Shown here in pieces: positions 56,143-64,000 of a stretch of DNA of 64,000 nt; position 1 is the stretch's first letter; each line of letters begins with the position of its first letter. The DNA comes from a virus. Location of the stretch: the IMG/VR virus record IMGVR_UViG_3300010885_039075, positions 1 through 64,000 of that record; one strand, 5' to 3'. The notes beneath the pieces are model-generated. The model saw only the letters and a list, made by a program, of their open reading frames with translations, ran no database searches and was not told the DNA's origin. The position numbers and the translations under genes were made by a program.

Positions 56143-56922
56143 ATGACGTCACTGTTTAAAAAATATTATGAAGTACGACAAGATCTCAGTCAATGGGACG
56201 TGAATAAAATAACCGAAGTTGTTCGCGACAGAGTATTCCTAGCGGGCATTAGATTTGATCACTGGCGTAGAACAGTTGAACTTAAAAAGTTGGGCACAGA
56301 GGATTGGTGTGATGCCAGCCTGCATCATGATTACAACGCTGTCAATCCCAGCAGAATTACCAATGGTGATATTAATTTAACCACTAACCTGTCTAGATTC
56401 ACTGAATTGGATCAACAGTTGTTTGGCGGCACCGGACGCAGGGGTCGTGTTGTTGACGGTGTGGGCGTTGAAGAACCTGCTATGACCGATGATCAATTAG
56501 CCGAGCTGGTGCCTAGATTTAAAGGCACCATAGTGGAAGAACTGCACAATTACATGCAGGATAAATTTCAAGCACCCATACGCATACGCTGTCAGAATAG
56601 AACAGTCAATGGTACCAGTCAGGGACTTTACTGGCACAAAGACGATCCCGTGGAAAATAGATTTCATATTCCCCTGTGGACCAACCCCGGGCACGTACTA
56701 TTATTCAGTGCTAGAAATTTTAAATGGAAAGCAGGCTTTGATCAAGAAGAAGCACAACAGCCCATGGACTTTGTCGGACACTATATTCCCGCGGATGGTC
56801 AGGTCTATGAAATATTCACCAAGGACTACATGCACTCAGTGGCGTCAGTGGGCGTGGGTTGGTATCAGCCCAGAGAAGAACAGACACGCTGTCATCTAAG
56901 CTTTTGGATAGCCAAGAATTAA
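56143..56922 (+). CDS. 2OG/Fe(II) oxygenase-like (7)
   Basis: 259 residues. LYWHKDDPVENRFHIPLWTN gives HxD, and YMHSVASVGVGWYQ...RCHLSFWI gives the distal His and Arg. Opens a three-gene plus-strand operon of oxygenases. Substrate unknown. Confidence 0.75.
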   Translation: MTSLFKKYYEVRQDLSQWDVNKITEVVRDRVFLAGIRFDHWRRTVELKKLGTEDWCDASLHHDYNAVNPSRITNGDINLTTNLSRFTELDQQLFGGTGRRGRVVDGVGVEEPAMTDDQLAELVPRFKGTIVEELHNYMQDKFQAPIRIRCQNRTVNGTSQGLYWHKDDPVENRFHIPLWTNPGHVLLFSARNFKWKAGFDQEEAQQPMDFVGHYIPADGQVYEIFTKDYMHSVASVGVGWYQPREEQTRCHLSFWIAKN

Positions 56923-56924
56923 TC

Positions 56925-57473
56925 ATGGAAAATATATATTATAGAGAATTAACGCTGCCATTTAAAATGTCCCTGCCCGAAGTTAAATTTCCCACTGCAC
57001 ACGGACAAATTAAATTAGACAGAGAATTAATTGACGTTAATTTTATTGATTGGCTGGCCAGTTTAGAATTAAAAATTGGCTTCAGCGAAGTATTTTTAAA
57101 AAAACCCACAGACATCGACTATCCCTGGGCTCTGCACTTAGACGGCCGCCAAATTGACAATCATATTAAAATTAACTTTATAGTTAATCCAGGTGCCAGC
57201 GTTATGCGTTGGTGGCAGCTTCGACCCGGCTGTTCTGCACAGTTTAAAATGACAGTGATCAACACTCCCTATATGTGGGCTGCCAGGGAAGATGTGGAAA
57301 TGGTAGCAGAAAGCTCACTGTTAGAGCCTACCATAGTCAATGCTGGACAGTTACACAATGTGGAAAATGTTGACGTGCCTAGACTTTGCTATAGTTTTAT
57401 GCTGTTAAATAAACACAACCTAAAAGTAAAATTTAATCAAATTGAAGACACGTTCAAAGGATATTTAAAATGA
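56925..57473 (+). CDS. 2OG/Fe(II) oxygenase-like (8)
   Basis: 182 residues from ATG 56925, 2 nt after the previous stop. LHLDGRQIDNHIKINF gives HxD, AGQLHNVENVDVPRLCYSFML the distal His and Arg. Shares the VMRWW block with copies 1 and 9. ATGA overlap with the next gene. Confidence 0.75.
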   Translation: MENIYYRELTLPFKMSLPEVKFPTAHGQIKLDRELIDVNFIDWLASLELKIGFSEVFLKKPTDIDYPWALHLDGRQIDNHIKINFIVNPGASVMRWWQLRPGCSAQFKMTVINTPYMWAAREDVEMVAESSLLEPTIVNAGQLHNVENVDVPRLCYSFMLLNKHNLKVKFNQIEDTFKGYLK

Positions 57474-58168
57474 CATTTACATATAGAGACATTAATATTT
57501 TAAATATAGCTCCTGCCAGCAAGGAAACAATATTAGAAACTTATCCGTTTCCTAAGAATAAAGAAGGTCAACCTTATACATTTTTTGCACACTACAAATA
57601 TGATCCCGAATATATCAGTGAGCAATTTAAAGAAATGATGCTACGTGGCGGCATGGTAGTCAAGCACAGTGAAGTATTTTTTCGTCCTGGTGTAGGCGAA
57701 GACTTTGATGCTTTTATACACGTAGACGGGCATAGAGTTGTACCCTGTATTGCTAAAATTAACTATGTAATAGGTGAGTCGGACAATATCATGCGCTGGT
57801 ACATGCCCAGGGTTCGAGTTGAAGATCGACATCAGTTAGTGACCAATGCTGGCACAAAGTATCTAGCATTTCCTCCCGAGGACGTCATGGAAATAGATCA
57901 TTTAGACATGTCCGGACTCTACGTGGTAAACGCAGGAATTCCCCACAGCGTACAAATGAAAAATGGCACACCGGACCGACCCAGAATCTGTCTCAGCATT
58001 GTGCCCATGTTGAAAAATTCAAAGTCTGAGCTAGGTGGAGATGATGTTTATCTACGTTTATTATGGGGAGCCCAGGAAATGAATTTAATTCCCCGTAGCT
58101 TTTTTGACTTGGAAAAAATACGCATCACAGGCATTGCAGAAATACCTGCTGATGTCAAAGCATCATAG
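57470..58168 (+). CDS. 2OG/Fe(II) oxygenase-like (9)
   Basis: 232 residues. FIHVDGHRVVPCIAKINYVIG gives HxD, IMRWYMPR the shared block, and NAGIPHSVQMKNGTPDRPRICLSI the distal His and Arg. The 3' end overlaps the convergent gene by 14 nt. Confidence 0.78.
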   Translation: MTFTYRDINILNIAPASKETILETYPFPKNKEGQPYTFFAHYKYDPEYISEQFKEMMLRGGMVVKHSEVFFRPGVGEDFDAFIHVDGHRVVPCIAKINYVIGESDNIMRWYMPRVRVEDRHQLVTNAGTKYLAFPPEDVMEIDHLDMSGLYVVNAGIPHSVQMKNGTPDRPRICLSIVPMLKNSKSELGGDDVYLRLLWGAQEMNLIPRSFFDLEKIRITGIAEIPADVKAS

Positions 58169-58715
58169 CTTCCACTGTGTCAAAATCAGGATTCTTGCTG
58201 AATCTAAAAGTAATTAAACTACGCACACGACTAATACAACTGATTCTATGTGGCTGATTAACACGTACCAGCGTGGGCTGATCTATTATTGTTTTTTCTA
58301 TTAACTGGGGTTCTCCCTGCCATGCTAGTTCAACGAATTTTCTAGTTCTACCATCCTGACCCACTGTGGCATTGACTTCTGTGGTATACGCACCCGAGTA
58401 CCATTCCATGTAGCTGTCGTCACAGTTTTGCAGGGGTATATTAATGGCACAGTTGATCAACTGCGGCGGATCTTCATTGTTACAGTCTATGTGCAGAGCC
58501 TGTTGAAAATTAGGGGGACGATGAAATAATAAACAATTATATAAAAAGGGCAGAGTGGGATAGGTCATTTTTAAATATTTGCCCATGACATGCTGTGGTT
58601 TAATTAAGAAATGTAGCTGTCCAGAATTAACATCAAATGTAGACATTTCCTCAATGGCAGTTATTTGAATTTCCGTGATTAAATCCCGGGGCAGAATTAA
58701 TTTTTTATACATCAT
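58155..58715 (-). CDS. 2OG/Fe(II) oxygenase-like (10)
   Basis: 186 residues. QALHIDCNNEDPPQLINCAINIPL gives HxD and NQPHRISCISRVRSLITFRF the distal His and Arg. TATAAATA 6 nt upstream. Substrate unknown. Confidence 0.72.
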   Translation of the reverse strand: MMYKKLILPRDLITEIQITAIEEMSTFDVNSGQLHFLIKPQHVMGKYLKMTYPTLPFLYNCLLFHRPPNFQQALHIDCNNEDPPQLINCAINIPLQNCDDSYMEWYSGAYTTEVNATVGQDGRTRKFVELAWQGEPQLIEKTIIDQPTLVRVNQPHRISCISRVRSLITFRFSKNPDFDTVEAMML

Positions 58716-58721
58716 TGTTGT

Positions 58722-58729
58722 TATTTATA
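58722..58729 (-). promoter_or_regulatory. Late promoter box TATAAATA, 6-nt gap (minus)
   Basis: The reverse complement TATTTATA ends 6 nt before ATG 58715 and overlaps the end of the radical SAM gene. Confidence 0.6.
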
Positions 58730-60173
58730 AATTGATAATTTTATTCCAATAGGCCCTGAGGAATTGTTGTTTACGCTGACGAAATTCCTCACTGTTACGC
58801 ACTAGTAGATCCTGGTGTGTGTTCATTATTTCTTCATTGGTATAGCCCAGTGTGTGCAGGGCCACGTGATTAAATCCCGAATAATTCATGCGCCTGCGCT
58901 GAGGATTTAATTGTGCGCTGAATTCTAAAACAGAATTTCTTGTCCACGTGTCATTATACCATTTTCCATGCTCGTCAAATTTAAATCCATATTTGTCAGC
59001 GTTACGCTCGAATTCACTGATATAGCTACGCTCGTGTAAGTTATTAGTGACCTGCAGGCCAAAGAAAATAACATTGATCATGTTGTCATTGGCCCAGGTT
59101 AAACTTGTAGTTAAATCTTCACGAGTTTCTCCGGGCAGTCCCACAATTAATCCACAATGTGCAGTGATCTTATTCTGCCACGTGTCATGTACCAGTCTGG
59201 GCACAAACTCACGAGCATGTCTACCGCTCCAGCCTTTGCCCACAATCTGACTGGCCCGGGGGTGCAGGCTTTCAATGCCAAAGAAAGCTCCACGCAGGCC
59301 TGTTTCTGCCAGCTTGTCTGCCATGCCTTCAAACCTATAGACCAAGTCTGCTCTAATATAGGCCGCGTATTCTATGCTAAAAGGCAGGCTTTTAGTAATA
59401 TCTAAAAATCCATCTATTTTATATTCGCTGTCATTGAAAGTGTCATCTAAGATGATATAACTAGTGGTCTGCCAACGATTATAATTGTTAATTAAATAAT
59501 TTTTAATGGCATCATTGGGTTTTAAATAATCGAATTTCTTTTTACCCAAGTGCGGATAAGCGCAAAAACTACATTTAAATATACAGCCTCTAGCAGTTTC
59601 CATGGGCAGAGCTTCTTTGTTGATAATACAGTCTTCTTCCTGCCACATAAAATCACAGGTCTGTATTTGATATTTTTTATTCCTTGGATCTCTGTATGTT
59701 AATTTGCCTGTGGCGGGATTAATTTCACTGACAGGTTCTTGGCCGGCCCGGCACCAATGGTCCAACACTTCTACCAGTGTGTCTTCGCTTTCTCCAATGA
59801 ACACACAGTCCACGTCTTCTATTCTATAACGCATATAACTACTGTGCGCTCCGCCCAAAACGATTTTAACCTGGGGAAACTGTTGTTTAATTAATTTAAC
59901 GGCTTGATAAATGTTGGGCGGAATTCCGTTGTCATAGGTATAATAAGTCTGTGTTTCGTCAAACCAAAATGTACTGCTCAGTGCCAAACACAGAGTTTTG
60001 TCTGTGGCAAATTTTTTAAATAGCAGTAAAATTTGATCAGCATGCCAGTCTTGACAAAAATCAATGACTTGACTTTGATAATTATTCTTGGCTAATTGAT
60101 GTTTGAGCAAATACGGACCAAGACTTCTTTGCGGAATTTGTGTGTATATACTGTTTAAAAATATGACGTGCAT
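58725..60173 (-). CDS. Cobalamin-type (class B) radical SAM enzyme (1)
   Basis: 482 residues. The N-terminal B12-binding-like Rossmann domain (about 1-140: VIFLNSIYTQIPQRSLGPYLL, KIVLGGAHSSY, CVFIGESED) is followed by METARGCIFKCSFCAYPH with C197, C201 and C204. The radical SAM barrel and FGIESLHP, GLIVGLPGET follow. Such enzymes methylate inert carbons or rearrange skeletons. Paralogue of 60909-62393; flanked by 2OG oxygenases. Substrate unknown. Confidence 0.88.
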   Translation of the reverse strand: MHVIFLNSIYTQIPQRSLGPYLLKHQLAKNNYQSQVIDFCQDWHADQILLLFKKFATDKTLCLALSSTFWFDETQTYYTYDNGIPPNIYQAVKLIKQQFPQVKIVLGGAHSSYMRYRIEDVDCVFIGESEDTLVEVLDHWCRAGQEPVSEINPATGKLTYRDPRNKKYQIQTCDFMWQEEDCIINKEALPMETARGCIFKCSFCAYPHLGKKKFDYLKPNDAIKNYLINNYNRWQTTSYIILDDTFNDSEYKIDGFLDITKSLPFSIEYAAYIRADLVYRFEGMADKLAETGLRGAFFGIESLHPRASQIVGKGWSGRHAREFVPRLVHDTWQNKITAHCGLIVGLPGETREDLTTSLTWANDNMINVIFFGLQVTNNLHERSYISEFERNADKYGFKFDEHGKWYNDTWTRNSVLEFSAQLNPQRRRMNYSGFNHVALHTLGYTNEEIMNTHQDLLVRNSEEFRQRKQQFLRAYWNKIINL

Positions 60174-60179
60174 AATGAA

Positions 60180-60198
60180 TATTTATGAATAATAAATA
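60180..60198. promoter_or_regulatory. Back-to-back late promoters 3 bp apart
   Basis: TATTTATG (60180-60187; CATAAATA on minus, 6 nt from ATG 60173) and AATAAATA (60191-60198; 5 nt from ATG 60204) are separated by 3 bp. Confidence 0.62.
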
Positions 60199-60203
60199 CG
60201 ACT

Positions 60204-60914
60204 ATGAGCGAATTAAATTATTGTTATCACCACAGCGATTTTAAATTTAGTGCTGAAGCAGTGGAATGGATTAAACAAATTTATTATTATCCTTTTGTCA
60301 ACAAGTATATTGCCTATGACAAATACGCTACTGTAGACGCAGAACACAAATTCTTTAATAAGAAAATAATATGGCAGGGCAGTCGGGCCCTGGAAGAACT
60401 ACGTGACTATTTGGCGACCTGGGGCATTGAAAGAAATTATGTGGGCAGTGAACTCTGTGGGCCCGACGTGTTCCTCAGCAATAATGCCAATAAAGCTCAG
60501 CCAGGATATCCGCATATTGATGGATATAAATGGGATGAAGTGGACCCTTTACGCAGACTGCCAGTGCTAACACGCTTTAATGTGGTCATTGAATATGATC
60601 CTGATGATCCCATGCATTGGTGGGAAAATGTTGTGCCTGGTCATCCCTTGGTGGGCATACAGGATCATGAAAATCTAGGTGTGCGGAATTATCAATACTT
60701 GGCCATCAAGGGCAGGGACTATCTAGAAAAATGGCAGTACCTAGGCCAACCTACAACAACAAAACATGGTTTATATAAGAACCACTGTGCCGCATTTTTA
60801 CGCACAGACTGTGCTCATTGTTTGGACATTGATCGCCCGGGATTTAGACTGGTTGTGGCCTTGGCCCTGGACTGTAGTCTAGAAACTTTATATCAGCGCA
60901 GGGGCTTGTTATAG
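60204..60914 (+). CDS. 2OG/Fe(II) oxygenase-like (11)
   Basis: 236 residues. YPHIDGYKWDEVDPLRRLPVL gives HxD, DCAHCLDIDRPGFRLVVAL the distal His and Arg. The VPGHPLVGIQDHENLGVRNY insert is unusual. Transcribed between two opposite radical SAM genes. Confidence 0.72.
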   Translation: MSELNYCYHHSDFKFSAEAVEWIKQIYYYPFVNKYIAYDKYATVDAEHKFFNKKIIWQGSRALEELRDYLATWGIERNYVGSELCGPDVFLSNNANKAQPGYPHIDGYKWDEVDPLRRLPVLTRFNVVIEYDPDDPMHWWENVVPGHPLVGIQDHENLGVRNYQYLAIKGRDYLEKWQYLGQPTTTKHGLYKNHCAAFLRTDCAHCLDIDRPGFRLVVALALDCSLETLYQRRGLL

Positions 60915-62393
60915 TGTCAACAACAATTTCTTATAGTCAGCCACGTATTTGTCTCTGCGGTCCAGAAATGTCTGATCTGTTAAAAAGCCATTGTGTGTGA
61001 GTTGACTGCCGGCAATGGCCCATAGTTCGTCGTCTGTGTAGCCAAAGGCACGTAGCTGAATATGGAACCAACAGCTAATACGTTTAAGTTTTCTATAATA
61101 GTTAAGCCGTTCCATGGCAAACTTTTCCGCAGTATGATGTGTCCATAGATCATTGTACCACCAACCTTTGCTGTCAAATTTATAGCCGTATTTGTCAGCG
61201 TTACGTTCAAACTCACTGTAAAAGGCCACACCATCCATGCTGCCTGCGGCCAAGCTGGCAGGACTGCTGATACCCAAGCCCAACCAGAATGTCATGATGC
61301 CATTGTCATTGACCCATTTAAGTGTGTCCAGCAAACTGTCAGCGTCTTCTCCGGGTAGGCCTGCAATAAAGCCTGTGGTCACATTGACCTTATCCTGCCA
61401 TATGTCGTGCAGTAAATGCGGTATATATTCTCTGGCATGTCGACCACTCCAGCCCTTGCCCACTGCTTGACTGGCCTGGGGGTGTAGACTTTCAAGTCCA
61501 AAGAAACAGCTTTCAAGTCCGGACTCCTGTAGCTTTTCCGCCTGTCCTTTGAATCTATGCACCAAGTCAGCTCTAATATAAGCAACATAGCCTATTTTAA
61601 AAGGCAATCGACGAGTCATGTCCAAGAGTGTGTCTATCTTGTGTTCACTGTCATTGAATGTGTCATCCAGCATGATATAGTGTCGTGTACCCCAACGTTC
61701 ATAGTTGTGCATCATGTGTTCGCGTATGTGTTCTATGGGTTTTAAGTAGTCCATTTTCTTTTTACCCAAGTGCGGATAACTACAAAACTTGCACTTAAAA
61801 ATACAACCCCTGGCTGTTTCCAAGGGCAGGGGTTCTCCGGGCAGAATTGCGTCGCTGAAACTCCACATAAAGTCGCAGGTACTGACATCATAATCTTTGT
61901 TTATACATTGATTGTAGTAGGGCTTGTTCACTGTTGTATTTGTTTTACGTGGAGGTTCTGCTGTGCCTTTGGTCCAGTGATCTAAGAGTTCAATGAACAG
62001 GTCTTCGGCTTCACCCACTACCAGTGCGTCAACGTGATCCACCTTGGCACCCACATTGCGTATGCCTGCACCACCTAGCACTAGTTTAATATGGGGATAT
62101 TCCTGTTTAATTCTACGACTGGCTGTGTCTAAGTTAGGCGGCATGCCGCCATTGTTGTTCCATATCTTACGTTCTATGTCGCGCCAGAATGTAGTACTGA
62201 ATCCCAAGCATACTGTGTCCTTGGTGATAAAGTGTTTGATAGTAGCGTAGAGTTCGTCGGCTGTGAATTCCTGACAGTGATCGATTACTTGACAGGTATA
62301 GCCATTCTTGGCTAACACATGTCTTAGCAAGTAAGGACCAAGACTTCTACTGGGCATCAAGTCATAGATGCCATTGACTAAAATTACATTCAT
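60909..62393 (-). CDS. Cobalamin-type radical SAM enzyme (2)
   Basis: 494 residues, paralogous to 58725-60173 along the whole length. VILVNGIYDLMPSRSLGPYLL start, KLVLGGAGIRN, LETARGCIFKCKFCSYPH (CX3CX2C), GLESLHPQASQAVGKGWSG and GFIAGLPGED. Overlaps oxygenase 62390-63034 by 4 nt, so the two are made together. Confidence 0.88.
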   Translation of the reverse strand: MNVILVNGIYDLMPSRSLGPYLLRHVLAKNGYTCQVIDHCQEFTADELYATIKHFITKDTVCLGFSTTFWRDIERKIWNNNGGMPPNLDTASRRIKQEYPHIKLVLGGAGIRNVGAKVDHVDALVVGEAEDLFIELLDHWTKGTAEPPRKTNTTVNKPYYNQCINKDYDVSTCDFMWSFSDAILPGEPLPLETARGCIFKCKFCSYPHLGKKKMDYLKPIEHIREHMMHNYERWGTRHYIMLDDTFNDSEHKIDTLLDMTRRLPFKIGYVAYIRADLVHRFKGQAEKLQESGLESCFFGLESLHPQASQAVGKGWSGRHAREYIPHLLHDIWQDKVNVTTGFIAGLPGEDADSLLDTLKWVNDNGIMTFWLGLGISSPASLAAGSMDGVAFYSEFERNADKYGYKFDSKGWWYNDLWTHHTAEKFAMERLNYYRKLKRISCWFHIQLRAFGYTDDELWAIAGSQLTHNGFLTDQTFLDRRDKYVADYKKLLLTL

Positions 62394-63034
62394 TCTTTGA
62401 TCAAAGGTTTAAACAATTCTACAGCATCTTCCCAGGATGAAATATTAGTTTCATCTATTCGTAGACTAATACCTGCTCTGGGAGTATAGCCTTCCTTGCC
62501 AAATATAGTGCTGTGCGGCACATCTGTGCGTACCAAACTAGGACCGGGTATATAAGCCTGTTCGATTAATCTAGCATTTGGATGTACTCCGGACCTTCCT
62601 CTACGTTCATAGTGTATGCCATGCAGTATATGATTTTCCGGAGTCATTGGGCCTGTGGGGTAGACAGCAGGGTATGCAGTCATGTCCCACCATTTCCATA
62701 AATTTGTGCCTTCTAATTCCCAGTTAATTCCGCAATGTATACTTTTCCAAGAATTATCTTCTCTATCCCATTTAACATCGCTGTGTATCATTCTTTCTAC
62801 ATCATTGGTCCTAGATTTGCCATTGGAAAAAACAACTAAATGTGTTACTGTAATTCCTGCATGGCCAAGTGTATCTAAAACTTCTGTGGTTAGATGTTTA
62901 TTGATGTCCAGCAATGAAAAACTGCCGGCAAAGTTTTTATTGCTCATGACCACATTTCTTGGCAATTTAGATTTTAGTGCGGACCAATCTATTATAGGGT
63001 TGGCCGGCAAGTTCAGTGATTTATGATAGCTCAT
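62390..63034 (-). CDS. 2OG/Fe(II) oxygenase-like (12)
   Basis: 214 residues. RMIHSDVKWDREDNSWKSIHCGINWE gives HxD, RTDVPHSTIFGKEGYTPRAGISLR the distal His and Arg. Clear paralogue of 63021-63644 (shared MSY..LNLPANP start, WKWWDM, GIHYERRG, and SSWEDAVELFKP end). Directly before radical SAM copy 2. Confidence 0.78.
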   Translation of the reverse strand: MSYHKSLNLPANPIIDWSALKSKLPRNVVMSNKNFAGSFSLLDINKHLTTEVLDTLGHAGITVTHLVVFSNGKSRTNDVERMIHSDVKWDREDNSWKSIHCGINWELEGTNLWKWWDMTAYPAVYPTGPMTPENHILHGIHYERRGRSGVHPNARLIEQAYIPGPSLVRTDVPHSTIFGKEGYTPRAGISLRIDETNISSWEDAVELFKPLIKE

Positions 63035-63644
63035 GGGGTTTTAATAATTCAACAACGTCCGCCCAGGAATTAAATTTAGATTCGTCAAATCTTACACTGA
63101 TTCCCAGTCTTTTATAAGTGGGACTGGTATACAAGGTCATATGTGGAATTTCTGTACGCACCGCAGTGGGTCCAGAGATCACAGTTTCATCTAGTTTAAC
63201 TGCTAGGTCAGGTATACCTAAAAATCCTCGATTTACATAGTGTATACCATTTAGTATTTTATATTTACTGAATTCACCGAGCTGTTCGTCGGGCCAGCAT
63301 TCTTTTAATTTAGACATGTCCCACCAAGAAAATATATTTTCGCTTTGTTCTATTTCCCAATTAATGCCAAATATTAACTTACGCCACGTGGCGCCGTCGC
63401 GATTCATAGCCACGTCAGTGTGTATCATGCGGTCTTCTATTTTACTGTCCTGATCGTTGCGGCCAAACAAGCTGACAAATTTTGGAGTCAATGACCACGT
63501 GGCAAAAGTGTCCATGACTTGGTCATTGAGTATTTCCTCAGGTTTGACAATATTATATCCGCCGGTGATTTTTCTTAGACTTTCTCTGGCTGCTCCGAAT
63601 TTAAATGGATCGGCCGGCAATTTTAATTTCATGTAGTAGCTCAC
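63021..63644 (-). CDS. 2OG/Fe(II) oxygenase-like (13), GTG start
   Basis: 207 residues from GTG 63644, which has AAGGA upstream and matches the MSYY start of its paralogue. RMIHTDVAMNRDGATWRKLIFGINWE gives HxD and RTEIPHMTLY...KRLGISVR the distal His and Arg. First gene of the operon; ACTAAATA 20 nt upstream. Confidence 0.76.
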   Translation of the reverse strand: MSYYMKLKLPADPFKFGAARESLRKITGGYNIVKPEEILNDQVMDTFATWSLTPKFVSLFGRNDQDSKIEDRMIHTDVAMNRDGATWRKLIFGINWEIEQSENIFSWWDMSKLKECWPDEQLGEFSKYKILNGIHYVNRGFLGIPDLAVKLDETVISGPTAVRTEIPHMTLYTSPTYKRLGISVRFDESKFNSWADVVELLKPHELS

Positions 63645-63664
63645 GCTTGTTCCTTGCTTTTGAT

Positions 63665-63704
63665 TATTTAGTACCTAGGCAATAAATAATTGAGGTGCTA
63701 TAAT
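63665..63704. promoter_or_regulatory. Divergent promoters: late-like (minus) and sigma70 (plus)
   Basis: TATTTAGT (63665-63672; ACTAAATA on minus) serves 63644. TAGGCA (63676-63681), 17-nt spacer, TATAAT (63699-63704) serves the SpeD-like gene. Confidence 0.58.
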
Positions 63705-63730
63705 ATACATACATAACTAAAGGAATAAAA

Positions 63731-64000
63731 ATGGAATACTGGGGCTATCATCTAATCATTGACTGTGGCGGTTGCAACGCAGAATTAATGTCGGACTACA
63801 AAAATGTAGACGCTTGGATTCGAAATTTGGTCAAGGACATAGATATGAAACCCATTGGCGAACCCAGAATCGAATATACTGCCGGTGAATTTCCAGACAA
63901 AGCAGGATTCACTGTGGTACAGGTCATTGTTACTTCCAGCATTGTAGCTCACTTTGTTGATGGCCTGGGCCAAATTTATCTAGACGTTTTTAGTTGCAAG
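63731..64000 (+). CDS. speD: S-adenosylmethionine decarboxylase-like, partial
   Basis: The first 90 residues, cut by the window end. MEYWGYHLIIDCGGCN, KAGFTVVQVI, SSIVAHF and YLDVFSCK follow the SpeD-like proteins of aquatic phages, with the candidate catalytic Cys in FSCK. SpeD makes decarboxylated SAM for polyamines. AAAGGA ribosome site 6 nt before the ATG. Confidence 0.82.
   Translation, partial: MEYWGYHLIIDCGGCNAELMSDYKNVDAWIRNLVKDIDMKPIGEPRIEYTAGEFPDKAGFTVVQVIVTSSIVAHFVDGLGQIYLDVFSCK

Overview
This window looks like part of the genome of a large T4-related tailed phage, not a bacterial chromosome. Three things point there: dense runs of small overlapping genes with 4-nt ATGA-type junctions; 20 tRNA genes with encoded CCA ends, grouped in arrays; and T4-type late promoters (TATAAATA and close variants). 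Several genes suggest a betaproteobacterial host, but only indirectly: the tmRNA tag ANDEQFALAA, a TctC/Bug-type binding protein and an AhpC/AhpD pair. No capsid, terminase or replication gene is visible here, so the phage assignment rests on architecture and gene content. The DNA is AT-rich throughout. || Layout. 0-15 kb is mixed: the coding piece of a split tmRNA, AhpC/AhpD, an outer-membrane barrel protein, purine salvage (apt, guaC), a radical SAM gene, and a host-takeover block (clpX, infC, rpsU, hsp20, clpS, acpS). 15-34.7 kb is an early-type region of about 45 small genes, mostly unknown, driven by near-consensus sigma70 promoters (TTGACA/TAGACA-N17-TATAAT); it also holds clpP, a desaturase, a phosphatase, a metallophosphoesterase and the first PP-loop gene. 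34.7-46.2 kb carries the tRNA arrays, with hairpin-rich noncoding spacers, an RNA polymerase omega homologue, a nitronate-monooxygenase-like gene, PP-loop genes and a TctC-like protein. 41.6-63.7 kb is a metabolic island with 13 recognisable 2-oxoglutarate/Fe(II) oxygenases (HxD...H...R), one degenerate relative, three more PP-loop genes, two cobalamin-type radical SAM enzymes, a nitroreductase, a second desaturase, two GNAT-like genes and small membrane proteins. The window ends inside a SpeD-like gene. || How the parts fit. Two promoter systems divide the window. Sigma70-type promoters with Shine-Dalgarno leaders serve the small early genes and most tRNAs. TATAAATA-like boxes sit a nearly fixed 4-7 nt (usually exactly 5) before the start codons of about 15 genes, mostly in the metabolic island, with no room for a leader; these messages would be leaderless or almost so. 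The phage also supplies IF3 and ribosomal protein S21, which are known to affect start-site choice. ClpX (with its IGF loop), ClpP (complete triad), ClpS and a tmRNA coding piece together would make a phage-owned tagging and degradation route. The tRNA array at 40.8 kb is preceded by a sigma70 promoter, a 36-codon ORF and two mutually exclusive hairpins ending in a terminator, which resembles an attenuator. || All assignments come from reading the sequence and recognising motifs; no database search was run.
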